Assembly (NCBI GenBank): GCA_910586955.1
Contig: CAJUMM010000134.1
Location: forward strand, 1-5,716
Origin: an uncultured Lachnospiraceae bacterium
GTDB lineage: Bacteria; Bacillota; Clostridia; Lachnospirales; Lachnospiraceae
DNA length: 5,716 bases
Direction of reading: 5' to 3'
The position numbers and the translations under genes were made by a program. Positions 1 to 5,592 of the stretch are shown here, piece by piece. The notes under the pieces were generated by a model that worked only from the letters and a program-made list of their open reading frames with translations, was not told the DNA's origin and searched no databases. Within the stretch, counting starts at the first letter, position 1. Every line of letters begins with the position of its first letter.

Positions 1-71
1 ATCAAAAGCAGTACGATGGCTACAACAGCCAGCGAAACCGCACTATAGAGAAATTTTTTCACGTTTTTCAT
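1..71 (-). CDS. flhA: Probable FlhA, flagellar export gate protein (N-terminal 23 codons only)
   Basis: An ATG at 69-71 lies 3 bases after the flhB stop and opens a frame that runs off the window edge. It reads MKNVKKFLYSAV followed by a strongly hydrophobic run (SLAVVAIVLLL). A short basic N-terminus leading straight into a first membrane segment is how FlhA begins, and flhA directly follows flhB in most Firmicutes flagellar operons. FlhA is the large membrane and cytoplasmic component of the flagellar type III export gate; it forms a nonameric ring that docks chaperone-substrate complexes and uses the proton motive force. The ribosome site is poor: only a GTGGTG stretch inside the end of flhB precedes the ATG, so translation is probably coupled to flhB. 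The family call rests mainly on position; 23 residues do not prove it. Confidence 0.72.
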   Translation of the reverse strand, partial: MKNVKKFLYSAVSLAVVAIVLLL

Positions 72-74
72 GAT

Positions 75-1136
75 TTACACCACTTGTTTATTTTTCAGCC
101 GGTATACCTGTACCAGGATCTCGGCTACTACGCCGTAGTACTCGCCCGGTATCTCGGCATCCAGCGGCGTAACCGCATAGATTCCTCTTGCCAGAGGCTT
201 ATTCTCAATCACCGTCACATCATTCTCCTCAGCGATTTTCACAATCCGCAGGGCCAGTTCATCCTGTCCCTTGGCCACCAGGCGGGGGGCGTTATCTTTC
301 TCCGGATCATACCGCAGGGCTACTGCATAATGGGTAGGATTCCGGATAATCACATCCGCCGTGGGAACCGCCTGCATCATACGGGCTCTGGCCCTCTGAC
401 GCTGCATCTCTTTGATTTTTCCCTTGATCTCGGGATTTCCTTCCAGCTGTTTGTACTCTTCCTTTACCTCGTCCTTAGACATTTTAAGCCTTTTTTCGTA
501 AGACCACCACTGGTAAAAATAGTCAACTGCCGCCACAGCCGCAAAATACATGCTCACCTGGAGAACCAGGGTCATGATTTTTTTCAGCACATAGATGGTG
601 GAGACAGCCACATCCATATGTAAAGTCCGGATTAGCTGAAAGATTTCACCTTTTAATATATTGTAAAGTATCACGCCCAGCAGGATAATCTTTACAATCC
701 CTTTTAACAGCTCCACTACATTCTTAAAAGAAAAGAGCTTCTTAATGCCGCTTAAAGGATTGAGATTGCTAAGCTTGGGCTGAAACGCTTTGGACGCAAA
801 CAAAAACTTTGTCTGGACCCCTGTGGACAAGATTGCCAGCACGCAGGCAATCAACAGAAGGGGAAGGGCTCCCTTCACCACTACCACTGCGGCCTGGAAA
901 CTTAAGTTTCTCAGATCGCTCTGTCCCAGTTCCGAACAGGTGCCTGCATATTCAATAAACTGAATCATACAGTCCCGGACTGTCCGGTAAATCATGGGAA
1001 ACAAAAGCTGGAGACAGAAAAAACTTCCCAGCAGGGAAACCACCGTGATGATATCCTTGCTGAAGAAAACATTACCTTCTTTTCGTTGGTCTCTTCGCTT
1101 TTTTGGTGTGGCTTTTTCTGTCTTTTCACCTGCCAC
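75..1136 (-). CDS. flhB: FlhB, flagellar export gate protein and substrate-specificity switch
   Basis: FlhB is an inner-membrane component of the flagellar type III export apparatus; its cytoplasmic domain switches export from rod/hook proteins to filament proteins. The 353-residue protein has the family's N-terminal AGEKTEKATPKKR motif (residues 2-14), about four membrane segments (roughly 29-52, 81-105, 139-160 and 183-206), the PKLSNLNPLSGIKKLF motif (120-135) and a cytoplasmic C-terminal domain with GNPEIKGKIKEMQ (233-245). The autocleavage motif NPTH is intact at residues 266-269 (bases 330-341), so self-cleavage between N266 and P267 is expected. The start is a GTG at 1134-1136; an in-frame stop lies upstream and I found no other in-frame start between it and the GTG. 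The Bacillus subtilis homologue has a longer MK...LQFFA leader before AGEKTEK, which is missing here. It begins 19 bases after fliR ends. Confidence 0.97.
   Translation of the reverse strand: MAGEKTEKATPKKRRDQRKEGNVFFSKDIITVVSLLGSFFCLQLLFPMIYRTVRDCMIQFIEYAGTCSELGQSDLRNLSFQAAVVVVKGALPLLLIACVLAILSTGVQTKFLFASKAFQPKLSNLNPLSGIKKLFSFKNVVELLKGIVKIILLGVILYNILKGEIFQLIRTLHMDVAVSTIYVLKKIMTLVLQVSMYFAAVAAVDYFYQWWSYEKRLKMSKDEVKEEYKQLEGNPEIKGKIKEMQRQRARARMMQAVPTADVIIRNPTHYAVALRYDPEKDNAPRLVAKGQDELALRIVKIAEENDVTVIENKPLARGIYAVTPLDAEIPGEYYGVVAEILVQVYRLKNKQVV
330..341 (-). other. FlhB NPTH autocleavage motif
   Basis: Codons AAT CCT ACC CAT on the minus strand encode Asn-Pro-Thr-His at residues 266-269 of FlhB. 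In this family the bond between Asn and Pro breaks by asparagine cyclisation, which is needed for the switch from rod/hook to filament export. All four residues are conserved here, so the protein should be cleavage-competent. Confidence 0.93.
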
Positions 1137-1148
1137 GGATCCATCACT

Positions 1149-1154
1149 TCCTTT
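1149..1154 (-). promoter_or_regulatory. Candidate ribosome binding site for flhB, with an out-of-frame ATG between it and the GTG start
   Basis: The minus strand reads AAAGGA just after the fliR stop codon. It lies 12 bases before the GTG start of flhB (1134-1136), which is long, but only 4 bases before an ATG at 1142-1144 that is in another frame. That ATG frame begins MDPWQVKRQK and has no family resemblance. This supports GTG as the start but suggests weak or coupled initiation. Confidence 0.5.
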
Positions 1155-1155
1155 G

Positions 1156-1926
1156 TCACAAAAGTGTCAGAATGTCTCCCATAGTCTGAAGCATCTGGTG
1201 CATCAAATCCTCCAGCCAGGCCTTCATAGGTGAAACCATGACCATCAGCATAAAAAAACCGATGGCAAGCTTGATCTGGATGTTAATCACAAACACATTC
1301 ACCTGGGGAGCCATCTTCATCATAATTCCCACTGCAATCTGCACCAGGAACTCTACGGCAATAATGGGAAAGGAAAACTGCACGGCCAGAACCATGCACT
1401 CCTTAAACATATCCAGTATAGCCAGGGCAAGCCCTTGTGTGAAAGCCACCTCCCCGTAGGGGACCAGGGTTCCTGATGTGAGAAGAATCTTCATCATCAC
1501 CAAGTGGCCGTTCACTGCAAAAAAAAGCAAGGTATAGAAAATCTGGTACAAGGTTCCAGATAAGGCAATCTGCGCATTGGTCCCCGGGTCATAAACCATG
1601 GCCATGGAAAGGCCAATCTGAAAATCCATCAGGCTTCCCGCGTGGGTGATGACGAAAAAGAACAGGGACATTACATAGCCCAGCACATAGCCCACCAGAA
1701 ATTCCTTCAGCAGAAGAAACCCATAAATAAAAGAGGAAGCCGTCTCCTCCACCGTCCCTTCCGAAGCACCATAGACCAGAAGGGTAATTACAAAGGTCAT
1801 CCCCAGCTTCACATTGTTGGGAATATTTTTTCTTCCAAGAATGGGATTCATAAAGATAAATCCCGTCATCCGCATGGCAATCAAGGAAAAGAGCATTACC
1901 TGGGCGGTATCATTCCAAAACAACAT
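1156..1926 (-). CDS. fliR: FliR, flagellar export gate membrane protein
   Basis: FliR is a multi-pass membrane protein of the FliPQR core of the flagellar type III export gate. The 256-residue product is of normal family length and almost wholly hydrophobic, with segments at about 8-28, 40-56, 66-97, 120-147, 165-200 and 213-235. Family landmarks are visible: KEFLVGYVLGY (74-84), the GSLMDFQIGLSMA stretch (97-109) with D101, Q103 and G105, a DP at 113-114, NGH at 139-141 and APQVNVF at 206-212. The ATG at 1924-1926 is preceded by AGAGGAG at 8-base spacing, a good ribosome site, 21 bases after the fliQ stop. FliR caps the FliP/FliQ helical assembly and contacts FlhB, encoded next. Nothing is truncated or unusual. 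Confidence 0.96.
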   Translation of the reverse strand: MLFWNDTAQVMLFSLIAMRMTGFIFMNPILGRKNIPNNVKLGMTFVITLLVYGASEGTVEETASSFIYGFLLLKEFLVGYVLGYVMSLFFFVITHAGSLMDFQIGLSMAMVYDPGTNAQIALSGTLYQIFYTLLFFAVNGHLVMMKILLTSGTLVPYGEVAFTQGLALAILDMFKECMVLAVQFSFPIIAVEFLVQIAVGIMMKMAPQVNVFVINIQIKLAIGFFMLMVMVSPMKAWLEDLMHQMLQTMGDILTLL

Positions 1927-1947
1927 CTTCCTGGCTCCTCTGTCCGG

Positions 1948-2211
1948 TTATCCGGCCTGTATGATCTGGAAGATCCGTATGGTGAAATCCTGGAGGTTGG
2001 CAAGCATCCCGCTTCCCGTAAACACCAGAACCACTCCGATTACCAAAAGCTTGGGCACAAAAGTCAGAGTCTGTTCATGAATCTGTGTAGCCGCCTGGAT
2101 AATGGAAATCAAAATCCCGATGAGCATACTCAAAAGAAGGGGCGGCCCAGCCAGCTGGATAGCCATTACGAAAACCTCATACATCAAATCGGAAACCTGG
2201 CCGTTTGTCAT
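1948..2211 (-). CDS. fliQ: FliQ, flagellar export gate membrane protein
   Basis: FliQ is a small two-helix membrane protein, several copies of which form part of the export channel with FliP and FliR. The 87-residue length is normal. Two membrane segments are clear (about 13-38 and 52-76), separated by the family signature QAATQIHEQTLTFVPK (39-54). The gene starts at an ATG 17 bases after the fliP TGA, with AGAAAGG and CAGGA upstream as possible ribosome sites. A detail of the leader: an out-of-frame ATG at 2214-2216 makes a two-codon frame, ATG CTA TGA, whose TGA overlaps the fliQ ATG. It may act as a coupling device or mean nothing. The gene order fliP-fliQ-fliR is the standard one. Confidence 0.97.
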   Translation of the reverse strand: MTNGQVSDLMYEVFVMAIQLAGPPLLLSMLIGILISIIQAATQIHEQTLTFVPKLLVIGVVLVFTGSGMLANLQDFTIRIFQIIQAG

Positions 2212-2228
2212 AGCATCCTGCCTTTCTG

Positions 2229-2903
2229 TCAGTTAAAACCTCTCACAATGGTGGAGAACATCAGCTGCCAGCCGTCTACCGTCACAAAAAGAAGCAGTTT
2301 AAACGGCAGGGAAATCATGGCCGGCGGAAGCATTACCATACCCATAGACATCAGGGTACTGGAAACAATAATATCTATCAGAAGAAACGGGATATACAGC
2401 AGGAAACCTGACATAAAGGCCCGTTTTAATTCCGTGGTCATAAAAGAGGGAATCACTACGGTGAGGGGAAGGTCCGCTTCGTTTTCCACAGCCTCCACAT
2501 TGCCGATATCCATAAACAGGTTTAAGGCATCCTCCTCCGTATTTCTCAGCATAAAATTCTTCATGGGAACCTGGGCCCTGGTCCAGGCCTCTTCCTGGGT
2601 AATCTCTTGATTCCGGTAGGGCTGATAGGCGGTCACATTGATCTCCTCAATGACCGGGCTCATAATAAACAAAGTCAAAAACAGGGCAATTCCCGTCAGC
2701 ACCATATTCGGAGGGCTCTGCTGGACTCCCATGGCATTTCTCAGAAAAGAAAGCATGATAATGGTCCTCATAAAAGAGGTGGTCATAATCAGAAGAGAAG
2801 GCAGCAGGGAAACTATGGTCAGCATCAGCAGGATTTCCAGGGTAGGGACCTGCTCACCATTGATATTCACAAGAGAGTCATTCACAAGCGTGTCTGTTTC
2901 CAT
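2229..2903 (-). CDS. fliP: FliP, flagellar export gate membrane protein
   Basis: FliP forms the main ring of the FliPQR export channel in the centre of the flagellar basal body. The 224-residue protein has the conserved N-terminal block SFMRTIIMLSFLRNAMG (43-59), QQSPPNMVLTGIALFLTLFIMSP (61-83), and the C-terminal block running from GFLLYIPFLLIDI (166-178) through SMGMVMLPP (186-194) to FVTVDGW (206-212). Two hydrophobic segments lie on each side of a polar middle region (about 86-148), as in the family. There is no cleavable signal peptide: the N-terminus (METDTLVNDSLVN) is polar and short, as in Bacillus FliP and unlike the longer enterobacterial precursor. The gene starts 3 bases after the fliO stop, and AGAGGT, which overlaps the end of fliO, is a well-placed ribosome site, so translation is probably coupled. 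Confidence 0.97.
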   Translation of the reverse strand: METDTLVNDSLVNINGEQVPTLEILLMLTIVSLLPSLLIMTTSFMRTIIMLSFLRNAMGVQQSPPNMVLTGIALFLTLFIMSPVIEEINVTAYQPYRNQEITQEEAWTRAQVPMKNFMLRNTEEDALNLFMDIGNVEAVENEADLPLTVVIPSFMTTELKRAFMSGFLLYIPFLLIDIIVSSTLMSMGMVMLPPAMISLPFKLLLFVTVDGWQLMFSTIVRGFN

Positions 2904-2906
2904 ATC

Positions 2907-3263
2907 TTACCTCTGTTCTCTGTCACTGCCGTCCTTTTTCCGGGACAGCCTGGTAAAAAGCTGCCCAAAATCCACGGCAGGCTCTCCCTCGCCTCCCTGT
3001 AGGGGAATCAGATCCTCCTCGGAAAGCTCTGCCAGGGTCTGCACCTGCTCCTGGCCTGCACCAAGAAGCAGATACCGATCGCCCACCTGGACAATGGCCA
3101 GGGTACGGTTCTGCCCCACCACCATCTGATCTACCATGCGCATATATCTGGACCGGCTTTTTTTCGCCAATCCCTTTCCCAGATATTTGCTGCACAGGTA
3201 GCTTAGGTAGATAATAGCTGCCGCCATCAAAAAAGTACCGATTGCGGTTAAATATCCCGGCAT
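2907..3263 (-). CDS. fliO: FliO (FliZ in Bacillus), export gate assembly protein
   Basis: FliO is a small bitopic membrane protein that helps FliP assemble into the export gate. The 118-residue product has one membrane helix near the N-terminus (about 5-24), a basic stop-transfer stretch (K26 to R42, including KKSRSR), and the FliO signature MRMVDQMVVGQNRTLAIVQV (41-60) followed by GDRYLLLG (61-68). The C-terminal tail is hydrophilic, acidic in the middle and basic at the end, and is variable in the family. The ATG follows the fliY TAG by 16 bases, with AAAGGA as ribosome site. Its position directly before fliP is the usual one. The sequence identity of FliO is always weak, but the signature and context agree well. 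Confidence 0.93.
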   Translation of the reverse strand: MPGYLTAIGTFLMAAAIIYLSYLCSKYLGKGLAKKSRSRYMRMVDQMVVGQNRTLAIVQVGDRYLLLGAGQEQVQTLAELSEEDLIPLQGGEGEPAVDFGQLFTRLSRKKDGSDREQR

Positions 3264-3279
3264 AAAACTTCTGTCCTTT

Positions 3280-4671
3280 CTACTCCAAGCTCAAAATATT
3301 GGGCTTTAAGATCTCTGTCAGGCGGATACCGAAATTATCTTCCACTACCACCACATCGCCTTTGGCAATACAGCGTCCGTTTACATAGAGATCCACCTGC
3401 TCGCCTGCCAGTTTATCCAGCACAATGAGAGAGCCCTTGCTGAACTCCAGAATATCCTTCACCAGCTTCTGGGTTCTTCCTATCTCCACGGAAATCTCCA
3501 GGGGCACGCCCATGATGAGTTCCATATTCTCTTCCTGCTCTCCCTCCAGAACCGCATCCTGCTTAAGATTGGGCTGGGCAGGAGCCTGGGTATGGATAGT
3601 CTTAGGCTGGCGGGGCTCTTTGGGCTGGGCTTGCGCCTGCTGGTTCGCCATCATCTGCTGCATCATCTGCTGCATCATCTGCATCTGCATCTGCATCATC
3701 TGTGCCATCTCGGAGCTTGCAGCACTACTCATCTGGGGCTGCATGGGAGCCGCCGCCTGTACAGGCTGGGGAGCCGGAGCAGGCTGTGCCGCAGGCGCTG
3801 CCTGTACCGGAGCAGGCCCGGGGGCCGCTTCCTCCTGGAGGCTTCCGCCGCTTAAGAGACGCTCAATCTCTTCCTGGGACATGACTTTATTGGAAGACGC
3901 CGCAGGTGCCGGAGCAGGCGCAGGAGCCGCTTCCTCCTGGGGGCCTCCGCCGCTTAAAAGACGCTCAATCTCCTCCTGGGATAATACACCTCCCGAAGAA
4001 GCCGCCGGCGCAGGGGCGGGAGCTGCCTCCTTTACAGGGGCCGGAGCAGGGGCAGGGGCCGCATCGTAGTCTTCCGGCAGGAACCCTCTCACCAGGCTCT
4101 TGGCCAGATCAATAGGCATTACATTAAAGAACTCGCTCTCCAGCTTATCCGCAATCTTCAGCACGAAAGAGATAACCACCCAGGGGCTGTCATCTGTAAA
4201 GTATTTCTCAATAAATTCCTGCTCATCCTTCAATTCAAAGGAAACCGGTGTGGAAATATTGACCACTTTCCCGAAAAACTCCGAAAGAGCCGTAGCCGAA
4301 GCGCCCATCATCTGATTCATCACTTCGCAGACTGCGCTGATATTAATCTCATCCAGCACAAACTGATCTTCCGGAATCTCAAAGCCCATCATCATCTCCA
4401 CGATCACCTTCACATCGTGGCGTTTCAGAAGCATGACATTGCTTCCCTCCAGGCCTTCAATATAAGTAATCTCCACGCCCACTGCCGGCTCAATCCGGCT
4501 CATCTCAAATTCTTCTTTTGTAACCACTGTTACCACCGGAGTGGTGATGTCTACCCGGGTGTCCAGGAGATTTGAGATAGCCGTTGCGGAGGAGCCTAAG
4601 CTGATATTAAGTATTTCACCGACCGCATCAATTTCCAATGCGCTTAAAACTTCCGAACTCATAGTTTCCAT
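3280..4671 (-). CDS. fliY: FliY-type motor switch protein: CheC-like phosphatase domain, long repeat linker, FliN (SpoA) domain
   Basis: This 463-residue protein combines a CheC-like CheY-P phosphatase with a FliN C-ring domain and should act at the cytoplasmic switch. The CheC-like half (about 7-200) has both active sites intact: D15/E19/N22 with P45, and S112/E116/N119 with P142, each with exactly 22 residues between Asn and Pro. The SpoA/FliN domain fills the C-terminus (about 384-463: MGVPLEISVEIGRTQ, then LAGEQVDLYVNGRCIAKGDV). Between them is a linker of about 180 residues, rich in Ala, Pro and Gln. It holds two SQEEIERLLSGG peptides (residues 231-242 and 265-276) and a Met/Gln tract (322-341). 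In B. subtilis FliY (378 residues, from memory) that peptide sits at the N-terminus, where it is missing here. The start is either M1 (AAGGAG only 3 bases upstream) or M4 at 4660-4662 (12 bases). It lies 45 bases after flgC and 16 before fliO. Confidence 0.95.
   Translation of the reverse strand: METMSSEVLSALEIDAVGEILNISLGSSATAISNLLDTRVDITTPVVTVVTKEEFEMSRIEPAVGVEITYIEGLEGSNVMLLKRHDVKVIVEMMMGFEIPEDQFVLDEINISAVCEVMNQMMGASATALSEFFGKVVNISTPVSFELKDEQEFIEKYFTDDSPWVVISFVLKIADKLESEFFNVMPIDLAKSLVRGFLPEDYDAAPAPAPAPVKEAAPAPAPAASSGGVLSQEEIERLLSGGGPQEEAAPAPAPAPAASSNKVMSQEEIERLLSGGSLQEEAAPGPAPVQAAPAAQPAPAPQPVQAAAPMQPQMSSAASSEMAQMMQMQMQMMQQMMQQMMANQQAQAQPKEPRQPKTIHTQAPAQPNLKQDAVLEGEQEENMELIMGVPLEISVEIGRTQKLVKDILEFSKGSLIVLDKLAGEQVDLYVNGRCIAKGDVVVVEDNFGIRLTEILKPNILSLE
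3649..3711 (-). repeat. Met/Gln-coding simple repeat in fliY
   Basis: Codons for residues 321-341 of FliY are built almost only from ATG and CAG on the minus strand (CATCTG and CATCTGCTG runs on the plus strand). Residues 322-341 contain 11 methionines and 8 glutamines. The imperfect trinucleotide structure is of the type that changes length by replication slippage in steps that keep the frame. It lies in the linker just before the FliN domain. Confidence 0.9.
3829..4026 (-). repeat. Two-copy tandem repeat in fliY, each copy holding a CheY-binding-like SQEEIERLL peptide
   Basis: Unit one (3931-4026, residues 216-247) and unit two (3829-3930, residues 248-281) each consist of an Ala-Pro run, then Ser-Ser, then V(L/M)SQEEIERLLSGG, then a QEE end. 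The conserved part is nearly the same in DNA: 3931-3981 and 3829-3879 differ at 4 of 51 positions by my count, two of them silent. A third Ala-Pro run follows unit two but has no SQEEI peptide. This looks like an in-frame duplication, either recent or kept similar by recombination. Confidence 0.92.
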
Positions 4672-4674
4672 TCA

Positions 4675-4682
4675 CTCCTTTT
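4675..4682 (-). promoter_or_regulatory. Ribosome binding site of fliY
   Basis: The minus strand reads AAAAGGAG. It lies 3 bases before the ATG at 4669-4671 (M1) and 12 bases before the ATG at 4660-4662 (M4). Neither spacing is ideal, so the true start is open; the two choices differ by three residues (MET) and do not affect any domain. Confidence 0.75.
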
Positions 4683-4716
4683 GTGAATTCCAGGCCCGCA
4701 GGCTGCATCCACAATC

Positions 4717-5169
4717 TTATTTTCCAATATCCAGTGCTTTCTGTGCCATCAATTTAATTGCATTAAATGCAGTAATATTGGCCTCGTAAGATCTGGTTGC
4801 AGACATTCCGTCAATGGTCTCCTTGACCAAATCCACATTGGGCATCTGGACGTAACCGTCCTCGTCCGCATCGGGATGCTCCGGATTGTAAACCGGTATC
4901 AGATCTCTTTGATCCTCCACAATAGCCGCCACCCGCACACCGCCTGCGTTGCCGCCCTGCTGCAGCCTGGATGCCCGGGCCAGATGGGAACGGAAAGACG
5001 GGCCGTCTCCCTGTATCTCCTGCAGGACCACCATCTTTCTCCGATAAGGCCCGCCGGATTCCGTTCTCGTAGTCTCCGAGTTCGAAAGATTTTCAGAAGC
5101 AACGTCCAAACGCTTCCGCTGTGCAGTCAAACCAGACGCACAGATATTGAATGCACTTAAAAATGACAT
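4717..5169 (-). CDS. flgC: FlgC, flagellar proximal rod protein
   Basis: FlgC is a rod subunit exported through the flagellar type III gate and built into the drive shaft between MS ring and hook. The 150-residue product starts with the family's N-terminal helix and signature (MSFLSAFNICASGLTAQRKRL at 1-21, then SGGPYRRKMVV at 38-48) and ends with the conserved C-terminal helix (MPNVDLVKETIDGMSATRSY at 109-128, EANITAFNAIKLMAQKAL at 129-146). Length is normal and there is no cleavable signal, as expected for a type III substrate. Its place is unusual: flgC normally follows flgB and precedes fliE, but here it lies between cheY (9 bases away) and fliY (45 bases away). Two small departures are NLSNSETT (27-34), where FlgC usually has a NIANANTT-like motif, and a cysteine at residue 10. 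It could be the only flgC of the genome, moved, or a second copy. Confidence 0.93.
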   Translation of the reverse strand: MSFLSAFNICASGLTAQRKRLDVASENLSNSETTRTESGGPYRRKMVVLQEIQGDGPSFRSHLARASRLQQGGNAGGVRVAAIVEDQRDLIPVYNPEHPDADEDGYVQMPNVDLVKETIDGMSATRSYEANITAFNAIKLMAQKALDIGK

Positions 5170-5172
5170 ATG

Positions 5173-5180
5173 CTCCTCCT
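5173..5180 (-). promoter_or_regulatory. Strong ribosome binding site of flgC, overlapping the cheY stop codon
   Basis: The minus strand reads AGGAGGAG; its first two bases are the last two of the cheY stop codon TAG. AGGAGG lies 5 bases before the flgC ATG at 5167-5169. This arrangement makes coupled translation of cheY and flgC likely and shows that flgC is well integrated in the operon and not a passive insertion. Confidence 0.88.
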
Positions 5181-5538
5181 AGGAAAGAATTTTCTCTGCG
5201 GTTGCAAGAATCCGATCCGGTTTAAAGGGCTTTACAATAAAGTCCTTGGCTCCCGACTTGATCGCCTCAATTACCATAGCCTCCTGGCCCATGGCGGAGC
5301 ACATCACAATATTTGCGTCCGGATGGGCTGCCTTAATAGTTTTCAAGGCCTCCAGGCCGTCCATATTGGGCATGGTGATATCCATAAATACCAGATCCGG
5401 TTTCTCCGCATTGAACTTCTCCACTGCGTCCGCTCCGTCCTGGGCCTCCACCAGATCCGTGTAACCTGCCTTGGTGAGAGCGTCCTTCACCATCATCCTC
5501 ATAAATGCCGCATCATCCACTAACATAATCTTTGCCAT
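5179..5538 (-). CDS. cheY: CheY, chemotaxis response regulator
   Basis: CheY is the soluble phospho-signal between the chemoreceptor kinase CheA and the flagellar switch. The 119-residue product is a single receiver domain with no output domain. The acidic pocket D8/D9, the phosphoacceptor D53 (in VFMDITMPNMDGLEA), S81 as the switch Ser/Thr and the K103-P104 pair are all present; F100 occupies the place of the aromatic switch residue. The MPNMDGLEAL and SGAKDFIVKPF stretches are typical of Gram-positive CheY. The ATG at 5536-5538 is preceded by AGAGGT at a good distance. It lies between fliM (54 bases upstream) and flgC, close to fliY, whose CheC-like domain is expected to dephosphorylate it. 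A CheY-like regulator of another process is possible but unlikely here. Confidence 0.96.
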   Translation of the reverse strand: MAKIMLVDDAAFMRMMVKDALTKAGYTDLVEAQDGADAVEKFNAEKPDLVFMDITMPNMDGLEALKTIKAAHPDANIVMCSAMGQEAMVIEAIKSGAKDFIVKPFKPDRILATAEKILS

Positions 5539-5592
5539 CTTTTATACCTCTTTCTCTTTCATATTCCTTTTCAAAGGTTCTGGTTGGGCTGT
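5534..5592 (-). other. fliM-cheY intergenic gap with the cheY ribosome site
   Basis: This is the longest gap between genes in the window, 54 bases from 5539 to 5592. It is purine-rich on the minus strand and contains GAAAGAGAAAGAGGT shortly before the cheY ATG. A short inverted repeat CCTT-TGAA-AAGG is present but is too weak, and lacks a T run, to be called a terminator. I see no -35/-10 pair with normal spacing, so cheY is probably read from a promoter upstream of the window. Confidence 0.6.

Noticed and set aside
84..623. Plus-strand frame of 179 codons opposite flhB
   Set aside because: Antisense to the conserved cytoplasmic part of FlhB, with no family features of its own.
1642..2610. 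Plus-strand open frame of 322 codons across fliR, fliQ and fliP
   Set aside because: It runs antisense through three clear genes, has no recognisable domain, no ribosome site that I can see, and a composition expected from reverse-reading hydrophobic protein genes.
2923..3195. Second minus-strand frame of 90 codons inside fliO
   Set aside because: It overlaps the FliO frame out of register and has a low-complexity Gly/Arg-rich translation, with no domain.
3829..4026. CRISPR-like or mobile repeat
   Set aside because: Only two units, in frame and inside a coding region, with matching protein-level repeats; there are no spacers, inverted ends or target duplications.
3425..4069. Plus-strand frame of 214 codons rich in Cys, Gly and Ala opposite fliY
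   Set aside because: Its repeats are the mirror of the Ala/Pro, Met/Gln and SQEEI repeats of fliY; the fliY frame is supported by two conserved domains.
4687..4705. Inverted repeat between flgC and fliY (CAGGCCCGCAGGCTG)
   Set aside because: The best stem is 3 plus 2 base pairs with a bulge and no following T run; too weak to call a regulatory hairpin.
5539..5592. Possible internal promoter or terminator before cheY
   Set aside because: A TTGAAA is followed by TATAAA at about 22 bases, too far apart and almost on the start codon; the CCTT/AAGG hairpin is only 4-5 base pairs and has no T run.
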